A stretch of 64,000 nucleotides of DNA from CBDFMG01 sp965221205 [NCBI: bacterium] (GCA_965221205.1 OZ244870.1:1674001-1738000); one strand, 5' to 3'; positions 38,701-47,437 are shown, numbered from the stretch's first letter. Made by a program: numbers and translations. The notes: generated from the sequence alone by a model not told the origin.

Positions 38701-39512
38701 TTCTGAAGCCCGCGCGCCGCCGGCGGGTGGTTGAGTATTTGCGAGAGCAGTACCCGATCAGCGAACGTCGGGGGTGCGGGCTGATGGGCATTCACCGTAG
38801 TGTGAATCGATGCCAAAACCGCCGGGATCCGCAGCTCGAGTTACGAAGCCGTCTCAAGGAACTGGCGGCAGTGCGACCACGGTATGGCTGCCCGAGACTG
38901 CATCTGCTGTTGCGGCGGGAAGGCTGGAACGTAAACCGAAAACGCATCTACCGGCTGTATCTGGAAGAGGGGCTGCAGGTGCGTATCAAACGACGCAAGA
39001 AGCATGCGACAGCGGTTCGGGTCCCGCTACCGATGGCGACACAACCAGACCAGCGATGGAGTATGAATTTCGTTGCCGATCGACTGGTTGGAGGCAAGAG
39101 GTATCGCGTATTGACCATTGTCGATCAATTCAGCCGGGAGTGCATGGCCCTCACGGCAGGGTTTTCTCTCAAGGCGGATCGGGTGGTGGACACACTGGAC
39201 GAGCTAAGAATCGGACGCCGGCGGCCCGAGGCGATCACCGTGGACAACGGATCGGAGTTCACATCGAAAGAACTGGACGCATGGGCGTATCGGAACCAGG
39301 TCCGAATGGACTTCATCCGACCTGGCAAACCAGTTGAGAACGCCTACATCGAGAGTTTCAACGGACGACTGCGCGACGAGTGCCTGAACACAAATCTGTC
39401 CTTCTCGCTCTCTGCGGTCCAATCCGAGCTTGACGACTGGCGCACCGACTACAACACGATCCGCCCGCACAGCGGAATCGACAACATGACACCGGATGAA
39501 CTCCCCGGATGA
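38700..39512 (+). CDS. IS3-family transposase OrfB (DDE integrase domain)
   Basis: OrfB lacks its own good start codon and is read by -1 frameshift from orfA. It contains the helix-turn-helix HTH_21-like segment RPRYGCPRLHLLLRREGWNV and NRKRIYRLYLEEGL, then the rve integrase core: MNFVADRLVGGKRYRVLTIV with the first Asp, ITVDNGSEFTSKELDAWA with the second, and KPVENAYIESFNGRLRDECL with the Glu. The DDE triad is complete and the protein is undamaged. Because its orfA lies 4 kb away downstream, the full OrfAB fusion cannot be made from this copy as it now stands. Confidence 0.88.
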   Translation, partial: VLKPARRRRVVEYLREQYPISERRGCGLMGIHRSVNRCQNRRDPQLELRSRLKELAAVRPRYGCPRLHLLLRREGWNVNRKRIYRLYLEEGLQVRIKRRKKHATAVRVPLPMATQPDQRWSMNFVADRLVGGKRYRVLTIVDQFSRECMALTAGFSLKADRVVDTLDELRIGRRRPEAITVDNGSEFTSKELDAWAYRNQVRMDFIRPGKPVENAYIESFNGRLRDECLNTNLSFSLSAVQSELDDWRTDYNTIRPHSGIDNMTPDELPG

Positions 39513-39779
39513 ACTCCGAAGACAATCGGATCGCGCGAGGGGCTGTGGAAAAGCCGGTCGAGGGACGACCTTGGAAAACTCTACGAGTTTTCCACTTTCC
39601 CATTTTCCACTTTCCCACAACCACGATCAACCACGATGACGATGGAACTCTCAACAATGCGGGACACTCATCTGAGGCCCGCCAGACCGAAACGACGGGG
39701 GTCCAGGAGCCCGTTTTTTCAAGTTCGCAGTGGTCCTAATTTCGGGGGAAGGTCAAATTGATTAAATCCTCACTTTTGC

Positions 39780-39806
39780 ATTGGGCCTAAATTGGGGGGA
39801 AACCCA
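39780..39806 (+). repeat. Second IS3-type terminal-repeat-like sequence
   Basis: TGGGCCTAAATTGGGGGGAA closely resembles the right repeat TGGTCCTAATTTCGGGGGAA at 39731-39750, only 25 bases away. It suggests that another IS3-like end was here and that the HEPN-like gene lies immediately next to it. Confidence 0.55.
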
Positions 39807-39814
39807 GCCAGATT

Positions 39815-40762
39815 ATGCTGACGTTCGATTACGACTCTCTCTTCAACAAATCAAGACAGTTCATCGCTAAGAGTATTGCGGCCAGGGAAACCGGCCAGTT
39901 GGACGAATGTCAGCTGTGGGCCGCTTTTGCTCTGGAGATCTTGGCAAAGGCCGTACTCGCCAAGATTAATCCCGCTCTAGTAGCGGATCCGCGACATGAT
40001 GAATCACTGTTCGCTGCTTGTGGCATCCCTGTCAAATTGAGTCAAAAGAATCACAGAACCATAAACGCCAAGACGGCCTACACAAGAATCCGGAACCTCC
40101 CTCCAAAAACTCCAACGTTTGACTACGACTTCTGTGTGGATATCACAGAGAGGCGCAGTGCTCAACTTCATTCGGGGGAAACTCCGTACGTCATAATGAA
40201 GCTTGATGATTGGATGCCGAAGTATTGGTCGGCCTGCAAAGTGTTGCTCAAACTACAGGATCTAAGTGACTGGATTGATGCCGATGAGGCCAAGATGGTG
40301 GAAGATGTAATACACAAACGGATGACGGCTCTTCGGCACTCGGTCGTGGCCAAGATCCAATCCAGTCAACAACAATTTAAGGCCCGATACCCGGAGGGGT
40401 CAATTAAACTACAATCTCTTCAGCAGCTAGAACAACGGAGAGAAGCAGAATCCCCTAAACCAAAACTGTACACTGCCAGTATTCCCTGGAAGAAATATCC
40501 CTACGAAATAATAGTTCCAGCACGCACAATCAAGCTAGAACAATGCCCGGCATGTTGCTATCAAGGCGAACTGGCATGCAAACGAATGCATGATAACCCG
40601 ATTGTGGTCGAGCCATTCGAGTACCACACGATCGTGGAGTACACACCTACAGAGTTTCGGTGTGATATTTGCGGCCTTGAACTCAAAGGGAGCGAAGAAC
40701 TGGCAGAAGCCAGAATGGAAACCGATCCGCTTCAAGCCGAGTTTGTTAACGTTGGGGGCTAG
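39815..40762 (+). CDS. HEPN-like N-terminus with C-terminal zinc-ribbon, hypothetical protein
   Basis: The 315-residue protein is undamaged. Its N-terminal 150 residues look like a helical HEPN-type domain: ARETGQLDECQLWAAFALEI and then DITERRSAQLHSGETPY, where RSAQLH fits the Rx4-6H RNase motif of HEPN toxins. The C-terminal part has four paired cysteines (QCPACC ... RCDICGLEL) in a zinc-ribbon layout. HEPN RNases act in toxin-antitoxin and phage-defence systems, but the motif alone is weak evidence. No antitoxin (MNT-type) gene follows. It is the only complete non-IS gene in the permuted IS3 segment and so looks like its cargo. Confidence 0.55.
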   Translation: MLTFDYDSLFNKSRQFIAKSIAARETGQLDECQLWAAFALEILAKAVLAKINPALVADPRHDESLFAACGIPVKLSQKNHRTINAKTAYTRIRNLPPKTPTFDYDFCVDITERRSAQLHSGETPYVIMKLDDWMPKYWSACKVLLKLQDLSDWIDADEAKMVEDVIHKRMTALRHSVVAKIQSSQQQFKARYPEGSIKLQSLQQLEQRREAESPKPKLYTASIPWKKYPYEIIVPARTIKLEQCPACCYQGELACKRMHDNPIVVEPFEYHTIVEYTPTEFRCDICGLELKGSEELAEARMETDPLQAEFVNVGG

Positions 40763-41305
40763 AGGATGAAGGGAACAGCCAGCCTCAAGGCCTTCTGAGC
40801 GTGCCCGAGCACGATCAGGTAGCGTTTTTGCCGGAAAGCAGCGACATCCCCTGCCGGCGGGCCCGGTGGCCGCGTGGGCAAGGGCAAGGGGTGATGCTGT
40901 AATCAAACAGACACGTAGGGATCCCTCCGGCATCCTTGCAGCGAACCTGACGTTCAAAGAAGGTCAACCTGGAATGGCGTGTCGAAGTTCTTCTCGGTGG
41001 CAAGTCAGAACGCGCTGGCCTCGGTGCGCGGATAGGGTCACAGGTTTGGGGCAACTCTGGTGGCACCTTTAGAAGCCTATAAACATCTGATCCATTAGAA
41101 TCTGCTATTTACAGTAGATTTGGAAAGGACGGGAGCAAGTATTGATTTATATCCAGTGATGTCCGCTTATGGATAATTAGTATTTTTATTTAAATCACTT
41201 ACATGGAATAAAGGTCTAACGTCGTCCGCGATATTCCCTTGACAGCCGCAACATTTGTGGGGCATTATATGAGGGCATATTTTAACTTTATTGAGGTATT
41301 GCCCT
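40763..41305. other. GC-rich mosaic without a supported gene
   Basis: Short frames exist on both strands here but none has a family signature or a convincing start. The stretch probably holds remains of other mobile DNA. GC content falls sharply after about 41090 and rises again at the integrase fragment, suggesting at least two joined pieces. Confidence 0.35.
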
Positions 41306-41683
41306 ATGCCCCTCTCCGATGCCGCCATCCGCCAAGCTCGTCCCCGCGACAAGCCCCGCAAACTCTATGACAGCCGCGGCCTGTATCTGGAGATCGCTCC
41401 GCGCGGTAGCAAAGCCTGGCACTTCAAGTACCGCTTCGCCGACGCGGGCCGAATCATCCGGCAGCTAATACCCCCACGCGAGTCAATTGCGGAGGCCAGC
41501 CAGGAAATCACCCGCATCGAGCAAGCTATCCTGGAAGGCGCCGTCCGGATTCCCGACGAGTTCGGAGGCCTGCAGGCCGCCCTGAAGCGAAGCATCGCCT
41601 TGAAGAAGCAGGCTCGCCGGGGGCTGATGCACCGCGGCAACACCTGGCAGAGCTCGCGGCTCTCGGAGGCGCATTTCCTATGA
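41306..41683 (+). pseudogene. Tyrosine integrase N-terminal fragment (DUF4102)
   Basis: The start MPLSDAAIRQARPRDKPRKL, with LYDSRGLYLEIAPRGSKAWH and FKYRF, is the Arm-DNA-binding domain of P4-type tyrosine integrases. After about 48 residues the homology ends, and the rest (SIAEASQEITRIEQAILEGA, KRSIALKKQARRG) does not look like an integrase. The catalytic domain with the Arg-His-Arg-Tyr residues is absent. The fragment marks a former genomic-island junction. Confidence 0.7.
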
Positions 41684-41695
41684 GAATCCACAGGA

Positions 41696-41849
41696 TCATG
41701 CCAGTACCGGAGCGTACTTCGACCGCCACCGGTAGAACGTCTGCTGCGTAATCTCATGTTTTCCGGCGGAGGTCCTGGTTCTTGGCTCCTGCCTCGGATT
41801 CCTTCAGAATCGCAATAATCTGTTCTTCGCTGAATCGCTTCCGCTTCAT
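41696..41849 (-). pseudogene. IS3-family OrfA fragment on minus strand
   Basis: From ATG 41849 (with AGGAGG upstream) the sequence reads MKRKRFSEEQIIAILKESEA followed by QQTFYRWRSKYAPVLA. This is the helix-turn-helix part of an IS3 OrfA of a different subgroup from that at 42742. It stops after 50 residues, where about 90 are normal. Confidence 0.75.
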
Positions 41850-42461
41850 GGTGAGTCCTCCTGGGTCTTTTTACCGGAAAACTCACTCTCGAAGTGGACC
41901 GTTTTATGGGGAGCCGGTCAACCATCGAGAACGGGATTGTCACCGTGGACACAGGGATCATATCGAAGTACGGCGCTGTGTAGGGGTGCTCAGATCGACT
42001 GGTGAAATTGAAAGGACTTCCCCGGTCGAACTGCTTGAGGGATGCCACAATTGACGGCTACGAGAGGTGGGTTTCGAGCCGCTTGAGGGTGCTGGAATCG
42101 GACCTATGAACCGCAGCAATGGAACTCCCGGAAGCGTTGCCGAGATAGACGGTTTTTTGTGCCTGCCGTGCACGATGGCCGTGCCGATCTTTCTTGCCAC
42201 AAATGCAAAGGGGGGTTTGTGGCATACCCTGCCCCCCTTTTTGGGGTCGCTCCCGTCTGAATCAGTCCCTGCGGGAAGGCAATCGAGCCGATGAGAAAGC
42301 CGGTGTCAATGACTCTTCTGGGTGCCGCCGCACCGTCTGGTATGCTCACCATCGAGGCTGTCAGTTCAAGCAAGACCTCGGCCCGCATGTATCCATTCGC
42401 CGAGCAGATCATCGGCCAGGACCTGCACCGCACGAAATACGATATACTGAATCATCCGATC
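41850..42461. other. Mosaic of mobile-element remains
   Basis: Frames are short and without clear homology. A C-rich run CCTGCCCCCCTTTTTGGGG near 42230 could form a hairpin with the GGGGGGTTTG just before it. I see nothing that can be named. Confidence 0.3.
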
Positions 42462-42580
42462 GACGAGCGGCGCAGCATAGAGGCTTGGCGGATCCACTAC
42501 AACCGGGTTCGTCCCCACAGTGCATTGGGGTATATCAATCCGGACCGGAGCATTTGCGCCTGGCGGGAGGGACTAGCTGT
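42462..42580 (+). pseudogene. IS3-family OrfB C-terminal fragment
   Basis: The words DERRSIEAWRIHYNRVRPHS and ALGYINP are the C-terminus of an IS3 OrfB integrase (consensus IEAWR.DYN..RPHSALG). The sequence just after it (GTGGGAAAGCCGGTCG ... TTGGAAAATTCTCC) resembles that after the intact orfB at 39545, so both share an IS3 end region. Nothing upstream in frame belongs to the family. Confidence 0.75.
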
Positions 42581-42661
42581 GGGAAAGCCGGTCGCTGTGC
42601 GGCCTTGGAAAATTCTCCGAATTTTCCACTTCCCTCACAACCTCGACGGCAGAGATAAATT

Positions 42662-42980
42662 TGACGTTTCCCCGGAAAACAGATCCATTTCAAAATTGAA
42701 AAAATCGGCGATAGGATGCCTCCAGAGACCGAGGAGGAACGATGCCGAGGAAGCGATACACCGACGCCCAGATAGCGATGGTCGTGCGGGAGTTGGACAA
42801 CGGATCTAAAGCCGGTGAGATGGCCCGGAAGCTGGGTGTGAGCGAGCAAACGATCTACACCTGGAAGAAGCGGTTCGCTGGGATGGGGACGACCGAGATC
42901 CGGCGGTTGCGGCAGTTGGAGGAAGAGAACAGCAGGCTGAAGAAGCTGGTGGCAGATCTGTCGCTGGACAAGGTGATGCT
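42662..42980 (+). mobile_element. Left-hand half of the split IS3-family element (orfA side)
   Basis: It starts with the left terminal repeat TGACGTTTCCCCGG (42662 onward) and carries orfA from 42742. It ends at 42980 inside a Leu codon of orfA. The missing rest of orfA begins exactly at 38680, which together with one shared T gives an uninterrupted orfA. Host-type AT-rich sequence begins at 42981. Confidence 0.75.
42742..42980 (+). CDS. IS3-family OrfA, 3 prime end located at 38680-38706
   Basis: ATG 42742 has GAGGAGG just upstream. Residues 1-80 form the helix-turn-helix (YTDAQIAMVVRELDNGSK, VSEQTIYTWKKRF) and the leucine-zipper-like RRLRQLEEENSRLKKLVADL of IS3 OrfA. The sequence leaves homology after SLDKVM at 42980; the expected next residues LQDVLSKKF are found at 38680-38706. 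In the present sequence the frame runs on into unrelated DNA to 43089. Confidence 0.85.
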
Positions 42981-43028
42981 TACAGATTTTATTGACAAAA
43001 AAGCACCAATAACCGGAAATTGTTATTT

Positions 43029-43982
43029 TCATTGCAATCCGAGAAAATGTGCCGGATTGGTCTTGCACATTTGGCCGATCTCTTCCTGAGTAAATCCTTG
43101 TTCTTTGAGCAGGTGAATAAAATAGATCATCCCATCGGTATGAAGAGGATTCATCTCCTGCCCCAAATCGGTTGAAATAATTGCGTTTTCTGTTCCCACA
43201 GAACGAATATGTGAAACGATCATCTCGATCGGAAGGCCTCCATCCGGTTTAGCAATTCCTGTGTCTGCGGGCATCAAAGGATTAAAACAGTATTCCACAT
43301 ACGCTCCGAGACGTGCAGCCTCAATCTGCTGCTCCATTGTCATTCCCACGGCAGGTGACATTGGATGTGTTACGATAATGCGTTCAATGCCCATCGACTT
43401 TGCTTTCTTGATAAGGAGAAGCGACTCTTCTGGACTCGAATGCCCTGTTGCAAGAGCTAAATTAAAACGGGCCATTATTTCAAAAACATCCACTACTTCG
43501 GGCAGGAGTTCACCCTTGCTGCTAATTGGCACAACATTGGAATTTGGTCTCAGTGTTTTTGAATAGTGCTCAGAATCCCATGTCGGCATCCAAACAACGC
43601 GTCCAAACTGGCCAGTCGTCAGTGCCATGTGTTCCACCGATCGAGGATTAATCCCGCCAGCGGTATTGTTCAGAACTATACCTCCATAAACCTCGATACC
43701 TGGAACGGTCTGATTGACAAGATAGGCAACCGAAGCGGTATGAGTAAAGTGGTTCTTAAACAGTAGCGCCCGCATACCATACCGTTGTGCTATGCGTGCC
43801 GATTCGAACGAATCAATAGCCCGTGGACCGCTGTCCGGCATATTATGAACATGCACGTCGATTGCTTCGTTCAACAGCGTACTGGTTTCATTCCAGTTTA
43901 GAGTCTGGGACTTCGCGGGATTTGCTGATAAGCAAACTGATAATGTAAAGGATAACCACACTAAAAAATGCATCTTATTCAT
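43029..43982 (-). CDS. Secreted DUF6282-type metal-dependent hydrolase
   Basis: About 317 residues from ATG 43982, which has GGAGATATA upstream; the frame could begin at 44051 but the extra residues do not fit a signal peptide as well. Residues 1-25 form a signal peptide (MHFLVWLSFTLSVCLSANPA). The amidohydrolase-type barrel has DVHVHNMPD as its first metal motif, FKNHFTHTAS, ALATGHSSPEE, IIVTHPMSP and STDLGQEMNP. These provide His and Asp ligands in the order expected of the amidohydrolase superfamily. The reaction is unknown for DUF6282. A fragment of a second copy lies upstream near 44080. Confidence 0.82.
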   Translation of the reverse strand: MNKMHFLVWLSFTLSVCLSANPAKSQTLNWNETSTLLNEAIDVHVHNMPDSGPRAIDSFESARIAQRYGMRALLFKNHFTHTASVAYLVNQTVPGIEVYGGIVLNNTAGGINPRSVEHMALTTGQFGRVVWMPTWDSEHYSKTLRPNSNVVPISSKGELLPEVVDVFEIMARFNLALATGHSSPEESLLLIKKAKSMGIERIIVTHPMSPAVGMTMEQQIEAARLGAYVEYCFNPLMPADTGIAKPDGGLPIEMIVSHIRSVGTENAIISTDLGQEMNPLHTDGMIYFIHLLKEQGFTQEEIGQMCKTNPAHFLGLQ

Positions 43983-44078
43983 GGTATATCTCCAGATAGA
44001 TATGCTATTAATTTCAAAAAAAAATTGTACAAATGAGTATAATTGCTGCACCAGTCTCTTTCTTTTACTTCAACCTGT

Positions 44079-44131
44079 TGTTCCCTGGTCATCCCAACGC
44101 CGGTGTCATCGGATGAGTAACGATAATGCGA
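44079..44131 (-). pseudogene. Remnant of a second DUF6282 gene
   Basis: The minus strand reads HIDRIIVTHPMTPALG followed by a frameshifted REQQ. It parallels GIERIIVTHPMSPAVGMTME in the intact gene at 43029. Only about 25 residues are recognisable, so this is a leftover of a duplicated copy. Confidence 0.65.
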
Positions 44132-44398
44132 TCAATATGCTTTTAAAACCCCCGACAATAGCAATGTAAAATCTAAAAAATCGTACCACCAACCGGTATT
44201 GAAATACTCATAGATACGGATATTATGAATGAAAAAACCCCACACTAATGAAAAGGGGCCATCCATTCGTGCCAAATACCGGAAAAAAATCCGGCAGGAT
44301 CATCGGGTGAGCACGAACCGTCACCGGGAACGCATCCGGTAATGAGAATAATCATAATTGCAGACAGTAATAAAATGTGAAATCTTTTTTAGGCCCAT
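44132..44398 (-). pseudogene. Small lipoprotein/membrane protein, frameshifted
   Basis: ATG 44398 is preceded by GGAGG. After one shift the sequence reads LLLSAIMIILITGCVPGDGS with a lipobox Cys, then FFSGIWHEWMAPFSLVWGFF, IRIYEYFNTGWWYDF and a last hydrophobic stretch ending at 44132. The tryptophan-rich WHEWMAPFSLVWG and GWWYDF pattern belongs to a family of small membrane proteins of unknown function. At least two frameshifts separate these parts. Confidence 0.7.
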
Positions 44399-44427
44399 GT
44401 GAAATCCTCCAAAGTTGAGAAAATCAT

Positions 44428-45048
44428 TCAACATTTTTTAAACAATGCTACATAAATCGCTTTATGATTGCCAAATTTTCCTTGAATATCTACTGTTTTT
44501 AACTCAATAATGTTAAAAAACGGTGTTAATAGTGACCAGATTTCATTTTCTGATGAAAAGCAGGGTTCCGTTTCAAGAGGAGTTTTTCTAAATTTCCCAC
44601 TGCCGCCAAATTGAGTACTTTCCTCACTAAAACAGACCGAGAGATAGCGGCTTCCGGGATTTAGAAGTAAATCAACACTGGATACATATTTCTCTCTGGC
44701 ATCAGGGAAAATATGATGCAACAGCTTCCAGCCATACACAAAATCGAATGTTTCATGTATAGCATCTAAACCACTGAGCACATCAGCTGTAATAAAATTA
44801 CATCGAACGTCCTGTTGGGATGCAGTGTTATTTGCTAATTCTATAGGAGTGTGAGAAAAATCCACACCTGTTACATTATAACCCTTTTTCACAAGTGCAA
44901 TTACATAATTCCCGGCTCCGCATCCTAACTCAATTATTTTTCCCGGTATTGTGATATACGATTGTACAAACGTGTTCAAAATATCAGGAAGTGTTTCAAA
45001 ATTCCAGGGTATTTGAGCTGCAGGAATACGTTTGTAAATTTGGTCCAT
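44428..45048 (-). CDS. Class I SAM-dependent methyltransferase (TPMT-like)
   Basis: The 206-residue protein has the SAM loop IIELGCGAGNYVIALVKKGY at about 38-57 and VTGVDFSHTPIELA as the acidic second strand. The start YKRIPAAQIPWNFETLPDI contains the IPWN element common in thiopurine-methyltransferase-like small-molecule methyltransferases. FDFVYGWKLLHHIFPDAR is motif IV. The substrate is unknown. It is divergent from the M24-like gene at 45392 and is followed by the lipoprotein relic on its own strand. Confidence 0.85.
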   Translation of the reverse strand: MDQIYKRIPAAQIPWNFETLPDILNTFVQSYITIPGKIIELGCGAGNYVIALVKKGYNVTGVDFSHTPIELANNTASQQDVRCNFITADVLSGLDAIHETFDFVYGWKLLHHIFPDAREKYVSSVDLLLNPGSRYLSVCFSEESTQFGGSGKFRKTPLETEPCFSSENEIWSLLTPFFNIIELKTVDIQGKFGNHKAIYVALFKKC

Positions 45049-45391
45049 TTGATCTTATAACATAGTACTGTCACCGAATTTATGCTCCACAATTTCTCAA
45101 TCTGAAACATACTGTTATTTTATTAGTAAATCCAGAATATTTACAAAAATACATTAATAGCAGTTCTTGCGAGTTTTTACACGCCAAATGCACATATTAA
45201 ATCGGTCTGGTGAGCAAAAATAATTTTTCGATTTACATTTTTATGTGTAGCGCACAATCAATGATTATTATTTATTTGTTATAAAGTAATTTTGTCGCTA
45301 CATTACATTATTGATCCTATCAACATGCAAATTAATATCACTCCTTAAATAGAACCATTATTAACGCAAATTTAACCAATGGAGGTGCGCC
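45049..45391. other. Divergent intergenic region
   Basis: This AT-rich gap lies between the methyltransferase gene (minus) and M24-like gene (plus) and should contain both promoters. I do not see gene-like frames, strong hairpins or repeats. Confidence 0.4.
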
Positions 45392-46825
45392 ATGCGTAAG
45401 GACGGTATCTTTACCAAAGGGATGCTTATAGTAGTCATGATCATTTTGTCAATGCTATCCACAGAGTTGCTTGTCTATGCACAACCGGGTGTACATACGG
45501 CAAAAACCGGATCAGAAGTTCTCCGTCTGATTCGGAATGAAAAACTTGACCTCATTCTGCCGGGAGCCATGCGCGACAATAATGTGGATATGTGGATCCA
45601 TGTCACCCGTCAGGGAGATCAAGATCCTTTGTTTCCTGAATTTGGATCAACCTCTGGTTATCTGATTTTTACAGATATGGGAGACAGGATAGAACGGGCG
45701 GTTTTTGGTAGAGAAGGAACTGTTGAAAATATTGACATACGCGGTTCTCGAGAAGTCGCTCGAGCATTTAATGGTTATAGTAATAAGCTCGATCCAGGAG
45801 TCTGGGATGAGATTACAGAATTTGTTGAAGAACGTGATCCGAAAACCATTGCAGTGAATACATCAGATTGGCTTGCTATAGCAGATGGGATTTCACACTC
45901 GCAATATGTTAGATTGGAAAAGATATTAGGGCCTAAATATTCTTCGAGAATTGTATCTGCGGAATACCTCATTACCGATTTCAGATCGAGAAGGATTTTA
46001 AGAGAAGTGTCGCTCATGACCAACGCATTGGAAGTACATCGTCAGATTCTTGAACGTTCTCTTTCAAATGAAGTCATCACACCTGGTGTAACGACCCGGC
46101 AGGATGTAGGCTGGTGGGTTAAGGAGGAGTTTTATAAACGGGGTGTAGCGAGAGGATTTAGTAGTGGGGCAGGAATGCCCGGGGTTATCTATTCAGCAGT
46201 TTCAGATGAATCCGAGACTCGATCTCCTGATTATGTACTGCAGCGCGGTGATTTTCTTTCGTATGATAACGGTGTGAGATATCTGGAATACTTTGGAACA
46301 GATTATAAACGTAATGCCTATATTATGAGGGAAGGTGAAACACGTGTTCCCGCAAGTTTACAGCATGCCTACGATCAAGCGATAGCTGCTCAGAAGATCA
46401 TTCGGGAAAATGTGAAAATTGGAAGGACTGCCGGAGAAACCTTGCAGATTCTCATCTCGGCCCTGAAAGAAGCAGACTATATTTACACACCGTTTACCGA
46501 TGAATCTCCGGAAAACTATATGAATGTTCAGGAGAAACTTGCTAATACTGATAAGTCAAGTTTCTCCATTGACCTTCATAGTCAGGGAAATAATGGCGGC
46601 AGCCTTGTTACCGTTGGACCCTCTATGGCAGTTTTCCGGTCAGACCGCGACCATTTGATGATTCAAGAGAATCATCTTTTTTCATTGGAATACGTGATCT
46701 GTACGAATCTTCCGGAACGACCGGGACGGCCGATTGTTATCAATATTGAAGGTAATCATGTTATTTCCAGCAGGGGAATAGAGTTTCTCCATCCGCCAAA
46801 CGAACGGATATTATTGATACATTAA
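45392..46825 (+). CDS. Secreted M24-peptidase-like protein lacking the metal His
   Basis: The 477-residue protein has GGAGGTG before its ATG and a signal peptide (residues 1-30, ending VYA). It aligns over its whole length with the M24 protein at 32501: EVLRLIRNEKLDLILPGAM, VDMWIHVTRQGD, EYLITDFRSRRILREV and VITPGVTTRQDVGWW. Of the five metal ligands, Asp292 (YDNGV), Asp304 (GTDYKRNAYI), Glu433 (FSLEYV) and Glu453 (NIEGN) are kept, but the LGHDVG His is replaced by a Gly in NNGGSLVTVGPS. It is probably a weak or inactive enzyme, or a peptide-binding protein. A good terminator follows. Confidence 0.85.
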   Translation: MRKDGIFTKGMLIVVMIILSMLSTELLVYAQPGVHTAKTGSEVLRLIRNEKLDLILPGAMRDNNVDMWIHVTRQGDQDPLFPEFGSTSGYLIFTDMGDRIERAVFGREGTVENIDIRGSREVARAFNGYSNKLDPGVWDEITEFVEERDPKTIAVNTSDWLAIADGISHSQYVRLEKILGPKYSSRIVSAEYLITDFRSRRILREVSLMTNALEVHRQILERSLSNEVITPGVTTRQDVGWWVKEEFYKRGVARGFSSGAGMPGVIYSAVSDESETRSPDYVLQRGDFLSYDNGVRYLEYFGTDYKRNAYIMREGETRVPASLQHAYDQAIAAQKIIRENVKIGRTAGETLQILISALKEADYIYTPFTDESPENYMNVQEKLANTDKSSFSIDLHSQGNNGGSLVTVGPSMAVFRSDRDHLMIQENHLFSLEYVICTNLPERPGRPIVINIEGNHVISSRGIEFLHPPNERILLIH

Positions 46826-46870
46826 GCATTGGTTACTGTAATAGTTGATCCATTTAATATATTAATACCA

Positions 46871-46904
46871 TTTAAGCCCTGAATTAATATCTTCAGGGCT
46901 TAAA
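46871..46904 (+). terminator. Rho-independent terminator after M24-like gene
   Basis: TTTAAGCCCTGAA pairs with TTCAGGGCTTAAA around a short loop, 45 bases after the stop codon at 46825. The T run after it is weak. Confidence 0.75.
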
Positions 46905-47088
46905 TGTTTGTGAAGCATATACGTGTATTGCGCGAAGTAATGATCCTACTTCGGAGAATATACTTGTGCGGAGTTGTTTTTCAGTTTTCAAGTCATAAAT
47001 TCGAATATAAATCTCTGCATTTTGATTTCATGAAGTTTTTTTGTTGCAATTGTGTTGTTTATGCTCTTTATTATACAATACTAAATTT

Positions 47089-47176
47089 ATGCTCAATTTG
47101 AAATTTAACAAGAAAGATAATGAACCTTTAGAGTCGGAATTTGGTTCACGTGTCTCCGATTTGCGGATAAGAGCAA
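47089..47176 (+). pseudogene. 5 prime remnant of a Kir-type K+ channel gene
   Basis: ATG 47089 opens a frame reading KDNEPLESEFGSRVSDLRIR. FGSRVS and the charged lead are typical of the cytoplasmic N-terminus of prokaryotic inward-rectifier channels, which precedes NRDGSFNV. The frame is cut at about 47176, where the GC-rich defence island begins with ATGAACGC. The matching C-terminal domain is found on the other side of the island at 58386. The short length makes this assignment tentative on its own; the 3 prime part is what makes it credible. Confidence 0.5.
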
Positions 47177-47437
47177 ATGAACGCTGACTTCACAGGACGC
47201 AGTCTCTTCATCGTTGACAACAGCGTCACCGGCTGGACCGGGCAACGTTACCTCGAAGAGTGGGCCGACATCACTCGGGCCTTTGATGTTGCAACGGGAT
47301 TTTTCGAGATCGGCGCGCTGCTCGCCCTGGATGGGAAATGGCAAGGCATAGAAAAGATCCGCGTGCTGATGGGTGCCGAAACAACTCACCGCACGCGCAA
47401 GGCGCTCCTCTCCTCCGTACGCACCCAACAGAATTGA
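47177..47437 (+). pseudogene. 5 prime duplicate of the PLD-helicase gene
   Basis: The first 84 residues (SLFIVDNSVTGWTGQRYLEE ... RVLMGAETTHRTRKALL) are near-copies of the first residues of the protein at 51352. DNA similarity starts exactly at the ATG and ends at CGTACGCACCCA, about 258 bases in both copies. Differences are mostly at third codon positions, so the copy was under selection after separation or came from a related system. It stops after QQN and encodes no catalytic part. Confidence 0.88.

Larger units (their letters stand above)
38680..39755 (+). mobile_element. Right-hand half of a split IS3-family element (orfB side)
   Basis: The segment begins inside the last codons of an IS3 orfA (QDVLSKKF, stop at 38706) and contains the whole orfB and a right terminal repeat. 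The terminal 25 bases, reading TGACCTTCCCCC on the reverse strand at 39755, match the left-end repeat at 42662 (TGACGTTTCCCC). The left-hand half of the same element (left repeat plus orfA) lies 2.9 kb downstream in the same orientation, so the two halves are circularly permuted. Confidence 0.75.

Noticed and set aside
40815-41072. Overlapping short frames on both strands in the GC-rich gap after the HEPN-like gene
   Set aside because: Neither has a conserved motif or credible start; high GC explains their openness.
41365-42048. Minus-strand frame of 227 codons across the integrase fragment
   Set aside because: It overlaps the integrase fragment and the IS3 orfA fragment in other frames; its Arg/Ser-rich translation shows no family and spans the joint between unrelated pieces.
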